A stretch of DNA of 64,000 nucleotides from DATAEE01 sp036258175 (GCA_036258175.1 DATAEE010000263.1:17583-81582); one strand, 5' to 3'. Positions 7,693 to 16,951 are shown, counted from the first letter of the stretch. Numbers and translations: made by a program. The notes: a model not told the origin generated them from the sequence alone.

Positions 7693-8463
7693 GCACGGAG
7701 AGCGGCGGGTTCCAGGACGCGCAGGAATCCGGCCGGCTACGCGATGGCGGCCTTGCTGGTCGCGATCGCCGTGCTGACCATCATGTTGTCGGTCGCGATG
7801 CCCGTTTGGCGCCATGAAATGCAGCGAGAACGGGAAGCCGAGCTCGTATTCCGAGGCGAGCAGTACGTCCGCGCGATTGACCTGTTTCAGCGCAAGTACG
7901 CCGGCGCTTTGCCGCCGACAATCGATCTCCTTGTCACCGAGCGCTTTCTTCGGAAGAAGTACAAGGACCCGATGACTGAGGACGGTGAGTTCCGGGTCAT
8001 CGCCGCCGGTGCGCAACAACAGCCCGGATCGCCGCAGCCGGGCGGACCCGATGCTCCCCCGGGCCAGCAGCCTCAGCTGCGCGCGACGGTTCAACCGCCC
8101 ACGTCGGCGTTCGGACAGAACCGACCTGGTGCGCAACCGTCGGTCGGCGCGGGCATCATTGGCGTCGCGAGCAAGAGCAAGGAAAAGTCGATTCGGCTCT
8201 ACAAGGGCCGGAGCAAATACGACGAGTGGCAATTCATCTTTGCCAGCATCGGCGCGCGTCCGGGCGCGCCGGGCCAACAGCCGAATCGGCCTGGACAGCA
8301 AAACCTGCCTGGCATACGTCCCGGTTTTCCGCGTCCCGGTCAAGGACAGCCCGGCATGCCGGGACAACCCGGACCGGGAGATCCGCTGCGGCGTCGTCCA
8401 GGCATGAATCCGCCGGTCGTCAAGCCCGGAACCTCGGGCACGGGTCAACGTCCTCCCGGCTAG
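7675..8463 (+). CDS. Degenerate pseudopilin-like type II secretion protein with Pro/Gly/Gln-rich tail
   Basis: 262 residues from ATG 7675; an in-frame ATG at 7648 would overlap the divergent gene and its promoter. The N-terminus is basic, followed by PAGYAMAALLVAIAVLTIML, a prepilin-like helix in which the mature +5 position is Ala rather than Glu, assuming cleavage after the Gly. Loss of that Glu is typical of GspK-type minor pseudopilins. Next comes a short helical domain (RHEMQREREAELVFRGEQY...) like the start of GspG-type proteins, then about 140 residues rich in Pro, Gly and Gln. It closes the pilus/secretion locus. I cannot say whether it is processed by prepilin peptidase. Confidence 0.7.
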   Translation: MYLRGQARRAAGSRTRRNPAGYAMAALLVAIAVLTIMLSVAMPVWRHEMQREREAELVFRGEQYVRAIDLFQRKYAGALPPTIDLLVTERFLRKKYKDPMTEDGEFRVIAAGAQQQPGSPQPGGPDAPPGQQPQLRATVQPPTSAFGQNRPGAQPSVGAGIIGVASKSKEKSIRLYKGRSKYDEWQFIFASIGARPGAPGQQPNRPGQQNLPGIRPGFPRPGQGQPGMPGQPGPGDPLRRRPGMNPPVVKPGTSGTGQRPPG

Positions 8464-8531
8464 TCTCATCGTTCTTGTTAGGACGGGGGTCGAGCTGCTA
8501 CGGCCGCCTCCGCGACAAACTTTCGACGGTC

Positions 8532-8554
8532 GCTTCGGCGAGCCCCGCCGAAGC
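8532..8554. terminator. GC-rich hairpin between convergent genes
   Basis: A perfect 9-bp stem (GCTTCGGCG / CGCCGAAGC) with a 5-nt loop lies in the 106-nt gap between the pseudopilin-like gene and the symporter gene, which converge. There is no T-run. It may act as a bidirectional terminator or be a palindromic repeat unit. Confidence 0.5.
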
Positions 8555-8569
8555 CTTGGCGATGGCGGC

Positions 8570-10375
8570 CTAACGCGTCGGATCGGGCCGAAGGTTGCGC
8601 GTGATCACGATTCCGCTGACGATGGCAATGGCACCGTATACCGCCGCGCGAAACACGGTTCCGAATAACAGTTCGCGCAGCAGAAACAGCACGCTGTAGA
8701 CAGTCGCGATCCCCATCACCCAATTCACCGCTGCGGGACCGAGCTCGTCGACACCTCCTGCAGGCAGGCCGGCGACGACGCGCACGTGCGTCCAGCCGGG
8801 GCCTGCCGGCCGCACCCGCCGGTAGAAAGAGATCAGCGTGTCCATCGGCTCCGGCTTCGTCGCGAACGTCGCGGTGATCCACACGACCGTCGTGACCGCA
8901 ACCGTCGTCAATATCGTCTGCGCGAAGCCAATCGGCGTGCCGGCGTCGAAGAGGCCGCTGTAGGTCAGCGTCAGCGAGACCGTGAGTGCCGCAATCATCG
9001 CGGCAATCTCGGACCAGGCGTTGATGCGCCACCAGTACCATCGAAGAATGTAGACGAGCCCGGTGCCGGCGCCGAGCGCGAGCACGAGTTCCCATCCGCC
9101 CGTGATCCGGTTCATGAAGTACGTCACGACGATCGAGAGCACGACGGTGACGAGCGTCGCTATGCGTGAGGCGAGGACGTAATGCTTCTCGCTCGCATCA
9201 GTCCGGACGAACCGGCGGTACACGTCGTTCACGACGTAACTCGATCCCCAGTTCATCTGCGTCGAGATCGTGCTCATGTATGCCGCGGCGAACGATGCGA
9301 GCAGCAAACCGCGGAAGCCGGCGGGGAGGTAATCGTTCATCACACGGACGTAGCCGAACGCGGGGTCCGGTAATCCCGTTTCTGGGTTCAGCGAACCCGC
9401 CGGGTAGAGAACTACCGCGCACAACGCGACGATGATCCAGGGCCACGGACGCAGCGCATAGTGAGCGACGTTGAACCATAGGGTCGCGAGCAGACCGTGC
9501 CGCTCGTCACGCGCCGAAAAGATCCGTTGCGCGACGTAGCCGCCGCCACCTGGCTCCGCGCCTGGGTACCATGACGCCCACCAGTTGATTCCCAGGTACA
9601 CCACGAGTGTCATGAAGGGCAACATCCAGATCGCGGTGCCGTCCGGCCAGATCGCCGTGGCGGCCGGGCCGAACGGGTCCGTCGCTGCCATCGGCGCCCC
9701 GGCCGGCGTGGGGTATGTGGTCGACAACTTTGCAACGAGCGCGTCGATTCCGCCGACGGCTCGCAGTGCGAACACCGCGAGCGCGATCGAGCCCACCATC
9801 GCGATCACGAACTGCACGACGTCAGTCACGACGACGCCCCACAGGCCCGACAGGATTGAATAGAGAAACGTGATACCCAGGCAGAACGCGAGCGCTTGCC
9901 ATTTGGGGAGGCCGAGCGTACCGCTCATGACTTTGGCCATTCCCAGGTTGACCCAGCCCATGATGATCAGATTGATGACGAAGCCGAGATAGATCGCGCG
10001 AAATCCGCGCAGGACTGCCGCCGGACGTCCCGCATAGCGAATCTCTGCGAACTCGACGTCGGTCATCACCTCCGCGCGACGCCACAGCCTCGAGAAAAAG
10101 AACACGGTGAGCATGCCGCTTGGAAGCATCGACCACCAGAGCCAGTTGCCGGCAACTCCGTTGCGCGCGACCATCTCCGTGACGGCCAAAGGCGTATCGG
10201 CCGCAAAAGTGGTTGCGACCATCGACGTTCCGGCAAGCCACCAGGGAAGATCGCGGCCGGCAACGAAGTACTCCTCTGTGCTGGTGCCCGCGCGTCGTGT
10301 GTAGTAAAGGCCGATGAGCAGCGAAAGCGCGAAGTAGGCGGCGATGATCAACCAGTCGACAGTCGTGAGCGTCAT
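8570..10375 (-). CDS. Sodium:solute symporter (SSS family)
   Basis: 601 residues, almost entirely hydrophobic helices. The start resembles other SSS proteins (DWLIIAAYFALSLLIGLYYTRR) and is followed by the typical SSEEYF-like motif (TSTEEYFVAGRDLPWW) and a Na-site helix rich in Ala, Ser and Thr (FAAAYMSTISTQMNWGSSYV). Around 13 spans are expected. The start codon lies 1 nt after the stop of the hydrolase gene, so it is the last gene of a four-gene minus-strand operon with a glycosidase, another symporter and a beta-lactamase-fold hydrolase. The substrate cannot be read from the sequence; the context points to a sugar or amino sugar from cell wall. Confidence 0.88.
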   Translation of the reverse strand: MTLTTVDWLIIAAYFALSLLIGLYYTRRAGTSTEEYFVAGRDLPWWLAGTSMVATTFAADTPLAVTEMVARNGVAGNWLWWSMLPSGMLTVFFFSRLWRRAEVMTDVEFAEIRYAGRPAAVLRGFRAIYLGFVINLIIMGWVNLGMAKVMSGTLGLPKWQALAFCLGITFLYSILSGLWGVVVTDVVQFVIAMVGSIALAVFALRAVGGIDALVAKLSTTYPTPAGAPMAATDPFGPAATAIWPDGTAIWMLPFMTLVVYLGINWWASWYPGAEPGGGGYVAQRIFSARDERHGLLATLWFNVAHYALRPWPWIIVALCAVVLYPAGSLNPETGLPDPAFGYVRVMNDYLPAGFRGLLLASFAAAYMSTISTQMNWGSSYVVNDVYRRFVRTDASEKHYVLASRIATLVTVVLSIVVTYFMNRITGGWELVLALGAGTGLVYILRWYWWRINAWSEIAAMIAALTVSLTLTYSGLFDAGTPIGFAQTILTTVAVTTVVWITATFATKPEPMDTLISFYRRVRPAGPGWTHVRVVAGLPAGGVDELGPAAVNWVMGIATVYSVLFLLRELLFGTVFRAAVYGAIAIVSGIVITRNLRPDPTR

Positions 10376-10376
10376 G

Positions 10377-11429
10377 TCACCTCAGCGCATCTACGATTGC
10401 GTCGTGAATCAGGGGCCGCAGCCGCTTCAAGTTGTCGTTGTCACGGGTCGGATGAACGCGATTGGTCAGCAGCGCCACATAGAGATCCTGATCCGGGTCG
10501 ACCCATAGTGACGTGCCCGTGAATCCGGTATGGCCGATGGCAGTCGCCGACAGCCGCCGCCCGCAGGATGAGGTCGGCAGCATGGTATCCCATCCGAGGG
10601 CACGCGAGCTTCCAGGGATCTCGTCCCGTTTACGGGCGAACTCCATCAGCGTTGCGCGCCGCGCGAGCGGGGAATCACCGCTCAACGTCTGGAGGACGAG
10701 CCTGCCGAACGCGCCGACGGCGCCGACCGTGCCGAAGAGTCCCGCGTGGCCCGCGGCCCCGCCGAGCGCCCAGGTATTCTCGTCGTGCGCTTCCGCGACA
10801 AGGAGACGCCCGCGCCACCGATCTACTTCGGTTGGCGCAACTCGCGGCCGCCAGGCTTTCGGTGGACGAAATGCGAGTGGCTCCGAACCGACGAGACCCT
10901 GGATTGCTTCGAACTGATTGGGGAGCGGCGCTCCACCGAGATCCTCGAGGAGAAAGCCGAGCAGCATGAACCCGAGATCGCTGTAGATCGACTGGGACCG
11001 CGGCGGATATTCGAGAGCGAGCCGGCAGATCGCGGGCTCGAACTCCGCTCGCCCGGTATGGTCGTTGAAGAACGGAAGATACCCGGTCAGGCCGCTGCAG
11101 TGCGAAAGCAGGTCACGAACGGTGACCATGTCACGATCGACGCCCCGCCACGAGTCGAACCGCGCAGCGATCGGCTCGTCGAGATCGAGGCCTCTCCGGT
11201 CCACTGCTTGCATGATGAGCGTCGCGGTGGCGATGACCTTGGTCAGAGACGCCAGATCGAAAATCGTCGACGTCTCGGTCTTCGCGGCGCCAACGTCGTA
11301 AGTCAGCGTCCCGAACACTTCGCGCCAGAGCACGGCATCACGACGGCCGACTTCGACGGAAGCGGCCGGGTAGGCGCGATCGCGAATGCCTCCGGCGATG
11401 AGCGCGGCGGCCGTGTCGAACGTCGTCAT
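10377..11429 (-). CDS. Serine hydrolase of the beta-lactamase / penicillin-binding protein fold
   Basis: 350 residues from ATG 11429, whose ATGA overlaps the stop of the upstream symporter gene. The catalytic Ser and Lys are in SLTK (about residue 62), a Tyr motif appears in QSIYSDLG, and the third motif is GHTGFTG, as in EstB/AmpH-like class C enzymes (HTG instead of KTG). No signal peptide is evident, so it may be cytoplasmic. In loci with MurQ and amino-sugar kinases such enzymes are thought to act on cell-wall-derived esters or peptides; its real substrate is unknown. Confidence 0.82.
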   Translation of the reverse strand: MTTFDTAAALIAGGIRDRAYPAASVEVGRRDAVLWREVFGTLTYDVGAAKTETSTIFDLASLTKVIATATLIMQAVDRRGLDLDEPIAARFDSWRGVDRDMVTVRDLLSHCSGLTGYLPFFNDHTGRAEFEPAICRLALEYPPRSQSIYSDLGFMLLGFLLEDLGGAPLPNQFEAIQGLVGSEPLAFRPPKAWRPRVAPTEVDRWRGRLLVAEAHDENTWALGGAAGHAGLFGTVGAVGAFGRLVLQTLSGDSPLARRATLMEFARKRDEIPGSSRALGWDTMLPTSSCGRRLSATAIGHTGFTGTSLWVDPDQDLYVALLTNRVHPTRDNDNLKRLRPLIHDAIVDALR

Positions 11430-12847
11430 CGTCTGGCGACAGCCTGCGCCATGAGGGCGACGAGCGACGTCACGGCGACGCCGACGAAGGCGAACCAGGT
11501 CCATGCCACGGCTTGTGTCCACCAGACGGCTGTCACTGTCGCGATCCCGGCGACGATCCCAGCCAGCATCGATGTCCTCGTCACGTGCGGCGCAAGGACG
11601 CCGATGAGAAACGCGCCGAGCACCGGACCGGCCGCGAGCGACAGGACTGAAAGGCCAGCATCCAGTACAGAGCGGATCCAGCGCGCGCCGAGCGCAACGC
11701 CGATCTGCAGCACACCCCAGCCAATCGTGGCGATCTTCGACACGCGCATCAACGTCGGCTGGTCCGCGTCCGGCCGCACGTACTTCACGTAGAAATCGTT
11801 GACCGTGGTGGCCGCAAGCGCGTTGATCGACGGCGACAGCGCGGCGGCCACGATCGCGGCAACGATGAAGCCGGCAGCGCCGTGCGACAGCTCAGTGACG
11901 ACGAACAGTGGGAGGATTTCGTCGTTCGAGGTCAGGCCTCGCGGCAGCGGTGTGGTCTGGTAGAAGGCGTAGAGCATGACGCCGATGAGGAGGAAGAGCG
12001 TGAACTGCGCGAACACGATGAACCCGCTCAATACCAGGCCGGCCGATGCATCGCGCGAGCTCCTGGCCGAGAGCAGACGCTGGACGAGAAACTGGTCGGT
12101 CCCGTGGGTCGCGAGCGTCAAGGCCACGCCGCCGAGGATCCCGGTCCAGAACGTATAGACCCGTGTCAGGTCCAGAGAGAAGTCCCATATGCGGAACTTT
12201 CCGGCGGCGCTGCCGGCCGCAACGATCGCATCCCATCCCCCCGGAATCCGGTTGAGGATCGCGAAGAACACCACCAGCGCGCCGGCGATGTAGACGAACA
12301 TCTGCACGACGTCGGTCCAGATGACCGCCGCCGCGCCGCCGCGGACGGTGTAGATGATCATCGCAGTGCCGATCAGCACGATCGTCCACGGGACTGGCAC
12401 GTGCGTAACAACGGAAATGACGAGCGCTGTCGCAAAGAGGCGGACGCCGTCGGCCAGCGTCCGTGTCACGAGAAAAATGACCGCGGCGATGTTCTTGACC
12501 GATGCCCCGAAGCGGCGCTGGAGGAGCTCGTACGACGTGTACAACTCGCCGCGGAAGTACGCCGGAATGAACAGGACGCTCACGAGAATGCGTCCGGTGA
12601 TGTAGCCGAGCGCGAGCTGGAGAAAGGTGAAGTTGCCAGCGTATGCGCCGGCGGGGACGCCGATGAAGCTCAGCGTGCTCGTTTCAGTGGCGACGACGGT
12701 GAAGCAGATGCCCCACCACGGGACCGTCCGGCCGGTGAGGAAGTAATCGCGAGTTGTGCGCTGGAAGCGCGCGAACCATGAACCGAACGCAGTGATCGCT
12801 GTGAGGTACCCGGCGATCACCAGGTAGTCGGCCCAGGTGAGGACCAT
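11426..12847 (-). CDS. Sodium:solute symporter (SSS family)
   Basis: 473 residues with about 13 predicted membrane spans. It shows the family start (TWADYLVIAGYLTAITAFG), the TTRDYFLTGRTVPWW motif and a helix with small residues in the middle (FIGVPAGAYAGNF). It differs clearly from the other symporter in this operon, so they probably have different substrates. It starts 8 nt downstream of the GHL10-like gene and overlaps the hydrolase gene by four bases. Confidence 0.88.
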   Translation of the reverse strand: MVLTWADYLVIAGYLTAITAFGSWFARFQRTTRDYFLTGRTVPWWGICFTVVATETSTLSFIGVPAGAYAGNFTFLQLALGYITGRILVSVLFIPAYFRGELYTSYELLQRRFGASVKNIAAVIFLVTRTLADGVRLFATALVISVVTHVPVPWTIVLIGTAMIIYTVRGGAAAVIWTDVVQMFVYIAGALVVFFAILNRIPGGWDAIVAAGSAAGKFRIWDFSLDLTRVYTFWTGILGGVALTLATHGTDQFLVQRLLSARSSRDASAGLVLSGFIVFAQFTLFLLIGVMLYAFYQTTPLPRGLTSNDEILPLFVVTELSHGAAGFIVAAIVAAALSPSINALAATTVNDFYVKYVRPDADQPTLMRVSKIATIGWGVLQIGVALGARWIRSVLDAGLSVLSLAAGPVLGAFLIGVLAPHVTRTSMLAGIVAGIATVTAVWWTQAVAWTWFAFVGVAVTSLVALMAQAVARR

Positions 12848-12855
12848 CTAGTCGA

Positions 12856-14163
12856 TCAACGGGTGCCGCCGCCAGCAGCAGACGACAGGCCGAACGCGCC
12901 GCGGCCCACCGTCGCGAGGTAGTCGGGCGGCGCCGGAGGAACGATCACGCTGTCGTACGAAAAGAGCGCGATGCCTGCGGCGCCCGCGCGCCGCGCGGCA
13001 GCGATGTGCTCGAGCGTCTGCGCCGGCGTGAGTCGGTACGAGCCGATGCCCGCCCAGACGGCGCTCGTTCCGGCTGCGGCCTGAACGGCCGATACCTGCG
13101 CAGCAAACACCGACGCGTCCTGCGTGTACGCCATCGGGCAGACAGCATCGAGCAGCCTGCCGTCAATCCAGGAGCGCCAGTCTTGAAGCCGGACCGTCGC
13201 CGCCTCCTCAGGGTCGGGCGCCACAGCGGCCGACAACTCGATCGACGGGCGTTCCCGTTTGACGGCGGTCCGGATGCGCATGACGAGCGCTGACAGCCGC
13301 GCCATTCGGAACTTGCGCCATTCATCCTGGAATGCGTCCGGCCACGCAAACAGATCCACCGCGGCACGCTCGTCAATCGAACGACGTACCGCGTCGCTCA
13401 GCGTGGGCGCGACGTGGGTTCGGAACTGCGCAATGGCGTACCGGCTGTAGTCGAACGTCTCCTTCGGATACCGGATGTAGTCGAGATGGAGACCATCGAG
13501 GTCGTACCGCCGCGCGAGGGTCGTGACGATGGACACGACATGATCGGCGGCGGCCGGAATGATCGGCGACGCGTACAGGCCTTCGACCGCTCCTGCCTGC
13601 CCACGGGTCCAGCGCGATATCGCTCCGGCATACGCCGGGTTGTTCGGTTCGAACATTGCGAGCTGAGGTGCCAGCTCGCGCGGGACCATGAGCCACTCAG
13701 GATGACGGTAGAGCAGATGATTCCGATCGGATGGCAGCTCAACCGCACTGCCGATGAGGTTCACATTGATCCAGGCGTGGACGCGCAACCCCGCCGGCCG
13801 CGCCAAGTCGATCACTTCGGCGAGCGGATCGAATGACGGGAGAGAGTTTGCCAGCTCGGCGGCGCGCGGCTCTCCGCTTCCGACGTAGTACGCGTCGCCG
13901 CGTCCGCGGACCTGCACCAGGATCGTGTTGAACCCGTGATCGTGCGCAGCGCGCACCATCTCGGCAATCGCGCGAGGTGTCGTCAGCGACGCCCGTGTCA
14001 CCCAGAGCGCGCGAACCTCTCGCCTCGATGGGGAAGCCTGAAGAATCTCGGAGGGAGAACGACCAGTGAAGGTGATGCCGCCGATGAGGCTGAGAGCGAG
14101 CGCCAGAGCGATCCCGGGCGCGCGCGCCAGCGGCGCGCCGGGTCCGGCGCCGGAACGAGTCAT
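12856..14163 (-). CDS. GHL10-like (DUF187) glycoside hydrolase, exported
   Basis: 435 residues from ATG 14163, chosen because a promoter (TTGACA/TAAATT) ends 10 nt upstream and because a signal peptide or anchor follows at once (GIALALALSLIGGITF). The body is a TIM-barrel of the GHL10/DUF187 type: ALWVTRASLTTP, ILVQVRGRGDAYY, LRVHAWINVNLIG, GLHLDYIRYP and AVCPMAYTQD. Proteins of this family are thought to hydrolyse cell-wall glycans, although few have been tested. It leads the minus-strand operon and is divergent from the amino-sugar kinase gene, which supports a role in releasing sugars for uptake by the downstream symporters. Confidence 0.8.
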   Translation of the reverse strand: MTRSGAGPGAPLARAPGIALALALSLIGGITFTGRSPSEILQASPSRREVRALWVTRASLTTPRAIAEMVRAAHDHGFNTILVQVRGRGDAYYVGSGEPRAAELANSLPSFDPLAEVIDLARPAGLRVHAWINVNLIGSAVELPSDRNHLLYRHPEWLMVPRELAPQLAMFEPNNPAYAGAISRWTRGQAGAVEGLYASPIIPAAADHVVSIVTTLARRYDLDGLHLDYIRYPKETFDYSRYAIAQFRTHVAPTLSDAVRRSIDERAAVDLFAWPDAFQDEWRKFRMARLSALVMRIRTAVKRERPSIELSAAVAPDPEEAATVRLQDWRSWIDGRLLDAVCPMAYTQDASVFAAQVSAVQAAAGTSAVWAGIGSYRLTPAQTLEHIAAARRAGAAGIALFSYDSVIVPPAPPDYLATVGRGAFGLSSAAGGGTR

Positions 14164-14173
14164 AAAGTCCGTA

Positions 14174-14202
14174 AATTTAACAGCTTGCGCGCCATGTGTC
14201 AA
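14174..14202 (-). promoter_or_regulatory. Promoter of the glycosidase-symporter operon
   Basis: On the minus strand a consensus TTGACA (14202-14197) is followed after 17 bp by TAAATT (14179-14174), 10 nt before the ATG. The RNA leader would be only a few nucleotides. The remainder of the 108-nt divergent gap shows no clear second promoter. Confidence 0.6.
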
Positions 14203-14271
14203 CACGGCACACGCTCGACGCGCCGCGCCGTTTCGAGTACGCTCACGCGCGGTGAGAGACAGTCCCACGTC

Positions 14272-15237
14272 GTGTTCGTGATTGGCATCGATGCAGGCGG
14301 CACCAAGACCGTCTGCCAGCTCGCAGATAAGAACGGGGCGGTCATTCAGGAGACGCGCGGCCCCGGCGCGAACCTCCAAGCGGTCGGAGAGCTCGAGGTC
14401 GAGAAAGTGCTCCATGACGTGATGGAGCGCGCCATCCGCGGCTCAGCCGGCGGCGGGCCGGCGGCCGACCGGCGGGCCAGACTCCCCGCCGCTATCTGTC
14501 TCGGCATTGCGGGCGTCGATCGCGAAGAGGACGCGCTCGTCGTAGCCGACATCATGCGTCGTATCGGCCAGAACGCCCGGATCCTCATCGTCAACGACGC
14601 GCTCGTGGCGCTCGAAGCCGGAATGCCCGGCCAGCCCGGAGTCGTGGTGATCGCGGGTACCGGCTCGATTGCGTATGGCCGCAACGCCCGTGGCGAAGCC
14701 GCGCGCGCCGGCGGCTGGGGTTACGTGCTCGGCGACGAGGGAAGTGGTTACTGGATCGGGAGGACGGCCCTGCGCGCAGTACTGCGTGAGGCGGACCGGC
14801 GGGGCGAGGCGACGAGCCTGACGGGCCGCCTCCTCATGCACTTCGACGTTTCGAAACCGCAGGACCTGATTCATGCGGTTTATTCCGGCGGCTTGCAGTC
14901 GACGGCGATCGCGTCGCTTGCACCTCACGTGCAAGAAGCCTACGAGGAAGGGGACAACGTGGCGGCGGGGATTCTAGATGGCGCGGCGCGCGAGCTGACG
15001 GCATCCGCGCTGTCGGTCGCGCGGCGGCTCGGACTCCTGGACGAGCCGTGCCCGTTCCTCCTCGCGGGCGGAGTGTTCAAGGGCGTGCCGTGGCTTGTCA
15101 CCGAGTTGACCAGACGAATCACTGCGACCGGACCCGGGGCCACGGTCAGCCGGCTGGAAGTCGAACCGGCTATCGGCGCGGTCCGATTCGCGCTGGCCGA
15201 GGCACGCGGCGGCGCGAACGTGCCGGTGTACCTCTAG
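14272..15237 (+). CDS. BadF/BadG-type amino-sugar kinase (GlcNAc or MurNAc kinase)
   Basis: 321 residues from GTG 14272 (MFVIGIDAGGTKT). The phosphate-binding loop DAGGTKT and the second motif VIAGTGSIAYG mark the BadF/BadG/BcrA/BcrD ATPase fold, the fold of eukaryotic-type GlcNAc kinase and bacterial MurK. The AGGWGYVLGDEGSGYWIG motif agrees with the GlcNAc kinase subgroup. With MurQ and NagB adjacent, it may phosphorylate GlcNAc, MurNAc or both, feeding GlcNAc-6-P or MurNAc-6-P into the pathway. The stop overlaps the nagB start (TAGTG), so the two are coupled. Confidence 0.82.
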   Translation: MFVIGIDAGGTKTVCQLADKNGAVIQETRGPGANLQAVGELEVEKVLHDVMERAIRGSAGGGPAADRRARLPAAICLGIAGVDREEDALVVADIMRRIGQNARILIVNDALVALEAGMPGQPGVVVIAGTGSIAYGRNARGEAARAGGWGYVLGDEGSGYWIGRTALRAVLREADRRGEATSLTGRLLMHFDVSKPQDLIHAVYSGGLQSTAIASLAPHVQEAYEEGDNVAAGILDGAARELTASALSVARRLGLLDEPCPFLLAGGVFKGVPWLVTELTRRITATGPGATVSRLEVEPAIGAVRFALAEARGGANVPVYL

Positions 15238-15974
15238 TGCGGATCGCGGTCTTCAAAACTGAACGAGAGGCGTCGGTGGCGCTCGCGCGACGGGTGGCGA
15301 CCGACCTGGCCGCGAGCCCGGAGATCGTGCTGGGACTTCCGACGGGCCGCACTCCGATCCATATGTATCGCGAGCTGGTGAAGCTCCACGGGCGCGGCGT
15401 CGCCGATTTCTCCCGCGCGACGACGTTCAATCTCGACGAGTTCCTCGGGGTTGCGCCGTCTCACCCCGGCAGCTACCGGAGCTACATGGAGTCCCACCTG
15501 TTCGCCCACGTGAATCTGCCCCCCGTGCAGATTCACTTTCTGAACGGCGCCACGGCGGATCCAAATGGAGAGTGCGAACGGTACGAGTCGCAGATCGAGG
15601 CGGCGGGTGGGATCGATCTGCAGATTCTGGGGCTGGGCACTAACGGTCACATCGGATTCAACGAGCCGGCACGGGCACTCGAGCCCCGCACACATCGGGT
15701 GACGTTGAAGCCTTCGACTCGCAAATCGAACGCGTCGCTGTTCGGCGGCGATCCAGACGCCGTTCCGCGCGAAGCGCTCTCGATGGGTATGGCGACGATC
15801 ATGCGCGCGCGCGCGGTCGTCCTGCTGGCGACGGGTAAGAGCAAAGCGTCGTGCATTGCGAAGATCGTCAACGGACCGATCACGACGCGGCTGCCGGCGT
15901 CGTGCCTCCAACTGCACCCGAATGCGGCGCTGATGCTCGACGAGGCGGCAGCGTCGCGCATGAGTGCGCGATAA
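15237..15974 (+). CDS. nagB: Glucosamine-6-phosphate deaminase
   Basis: 245 residues from GTG 15237, which shares a base with the kinase stop. Characteristic motifs are GLPTGRTP (phosphate loop), TTFNLDEFLG with the catalytic Asp, and GLGTNGHIGFNEPA. It converts GlcN-6-P to fructose-6-P and ammonia, the final step of amino-sugar catabolism. A deacetylase (NagA), needed to turn GlcNAc-6-P into its substrate, is not in the window. It converges with murQ, their stops being about one base apart. Confidence 0.92.
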   Translation: MRIAVFKTEREASVALARRVATDLAASPEIVLGLPTGRTPIHMYRELVKLHGRGVADFSRATTFNLDEFLGVAPSHPGSYRSYMESHLFAHVNLPPVQIHFLNGATADPNGECERYESQIEAAGGIDLQILGLGTNGHIGFNEPARALEPRTHRVTLKPSTRKSNASLFGGDPDAVPREALSMGMATIMRARAVVLLATGKSKASCIAKIVNGPITTRLPASCLQLHPNAALMLDEAAASRMSAR

Positions 15975-15975
15975 G

Positions 15976-16920
15976 TCAGCCGAGGCGCAGGATTTCGCGC
16001 AGGCGCGGTTCGATGTCCTCGCCGATGGCGTTCCGGATCGATTCGTCGGCTTTCTTCAACCGGCGCACCGCCTGCGCGTAGGTCACGCCGGTCTTCTGCA
16101 TCACGATCGCGGCTTTTGTGTGGAACCGTGCTTCTTTCAGCAGCCGACCGGCCTCGTCGTAATCGACGCCGGTCACGATCGAGATGATGCGCCGCGCCCG
16201 ATCTTTCAGTTTTTCGCTGCCGGTCTGTACGTCCACCATCAGATTGCCGTAGGTCTTTCCGACCTTCACCATCGAGATGGTGGTGAGCATGTTCAGCACG
16301 AGCTTGGTGGCAGTGCCGGCCTTCAAGCGCGTCGAGCCGGCGATGATCTCGGGCCCGACGGCGGGCGCGATGACGAGGTCCACGAACGTGTTCAGCTCGG
16401 AGCCGGGCCAGCACGTGACGAAAATGATTTTCGCGCCCGCCTTCCGTGCGCGTGTGAGCGCGCCGCGGACGAACGGGGTGACGCCGCTCGCCGAAACGCC
16501 GATGATGACGTCCCGTTTCGTCGGGCGGAGACGCGCGACGCTACGCGCGCCTTCCTCGTAATTGTCTTCGACCCCTTCCTTCGCGCGGAACACCGCGTCC
16601 TGCCCGCCGGCCATGAGCGCCTGCACGAGCCGCGTGGGAGTTCCGAATGTCGGCGGCATCTCGGCGGCCTCCAACACGCCCAGACGGCCACTCGTCCCAG
16701 CGCCGATGAGAATGATGCGTCCGCCTCTTCGAAGCGCCTGCGTGACGATCTCGATCCCGTGCGCGATTCGATCCTTCTCTTTGTGGACGGCGGCGACGAC
16801 CTTCCTGTCTTCGTTGACGATCAACTCGATGATGTCCGCGACCGGAGCCTTGTCGAGGGCGAGACTGGCGGGGTTGATCGCTTCCGTGGGTAGGAACTGC
16901 CACTTCGAGTGCGTGGGCAT
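15976..16920 (-). CDS. murQ: N-acetylmuramic acid 6-phosphate etherase
   Basis: 314 residues from ATG 16920. A SIS domain is evident (GAGTSGRLGVLEAAEMPPTFG begins near residue 66, with the Glu pair in the AAE segment), followed by VIGVSASGVTPFV and AGSTRLKAGTATK, and a small C-terminal helical domain that carries YAQAVRRLKKA. MurQ removes the lactyl ether from MurNAc-6-P to give GlcNAc-6-P and D-lactate, linking wall recycling to the GlcNAc route. It faces moxR with only 31 nt between start codons. Confidence 0.93.
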   Translation of the reverse strand: MPTHSKWQFLPTEAINPASLALDKAPVADIIELIVNEDRKVVAAVHKEKDRIAHGIEIVTQALRRGGRIILIGAGTSGRLGVLEAAEMPPTFGTPTRLVQALMAGGQDAVFRAKEGVEDNYEEGARSVARLRPTKRDVIIGVSASGVTPFVRGALTRARKAGAKIIFVTCWPGSELNTFVDLVIAPAVGPEIIAGSTRLKAGTATKLVLNMLTTISMVKVGKTYGNLMVDVQTGSEKLKDRARRIISIVTGVDYDEAGRLLKEARFHTKAAIVMQKTGVTYAQAVRRLKKADESIRNAIGEDIEPRLREILRLG

Positions 16921-16951
16921 CGCCGGGCCGAGTACGTTACTCTGCGTATCC

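Noticed and set aside
13936..14271. N-terminal extension of the amino-sugar kinase
   Set aside because: The extra residues read through the divergent gene and its promoter, and the DAGGTKT loop belongs at the N-terminus.
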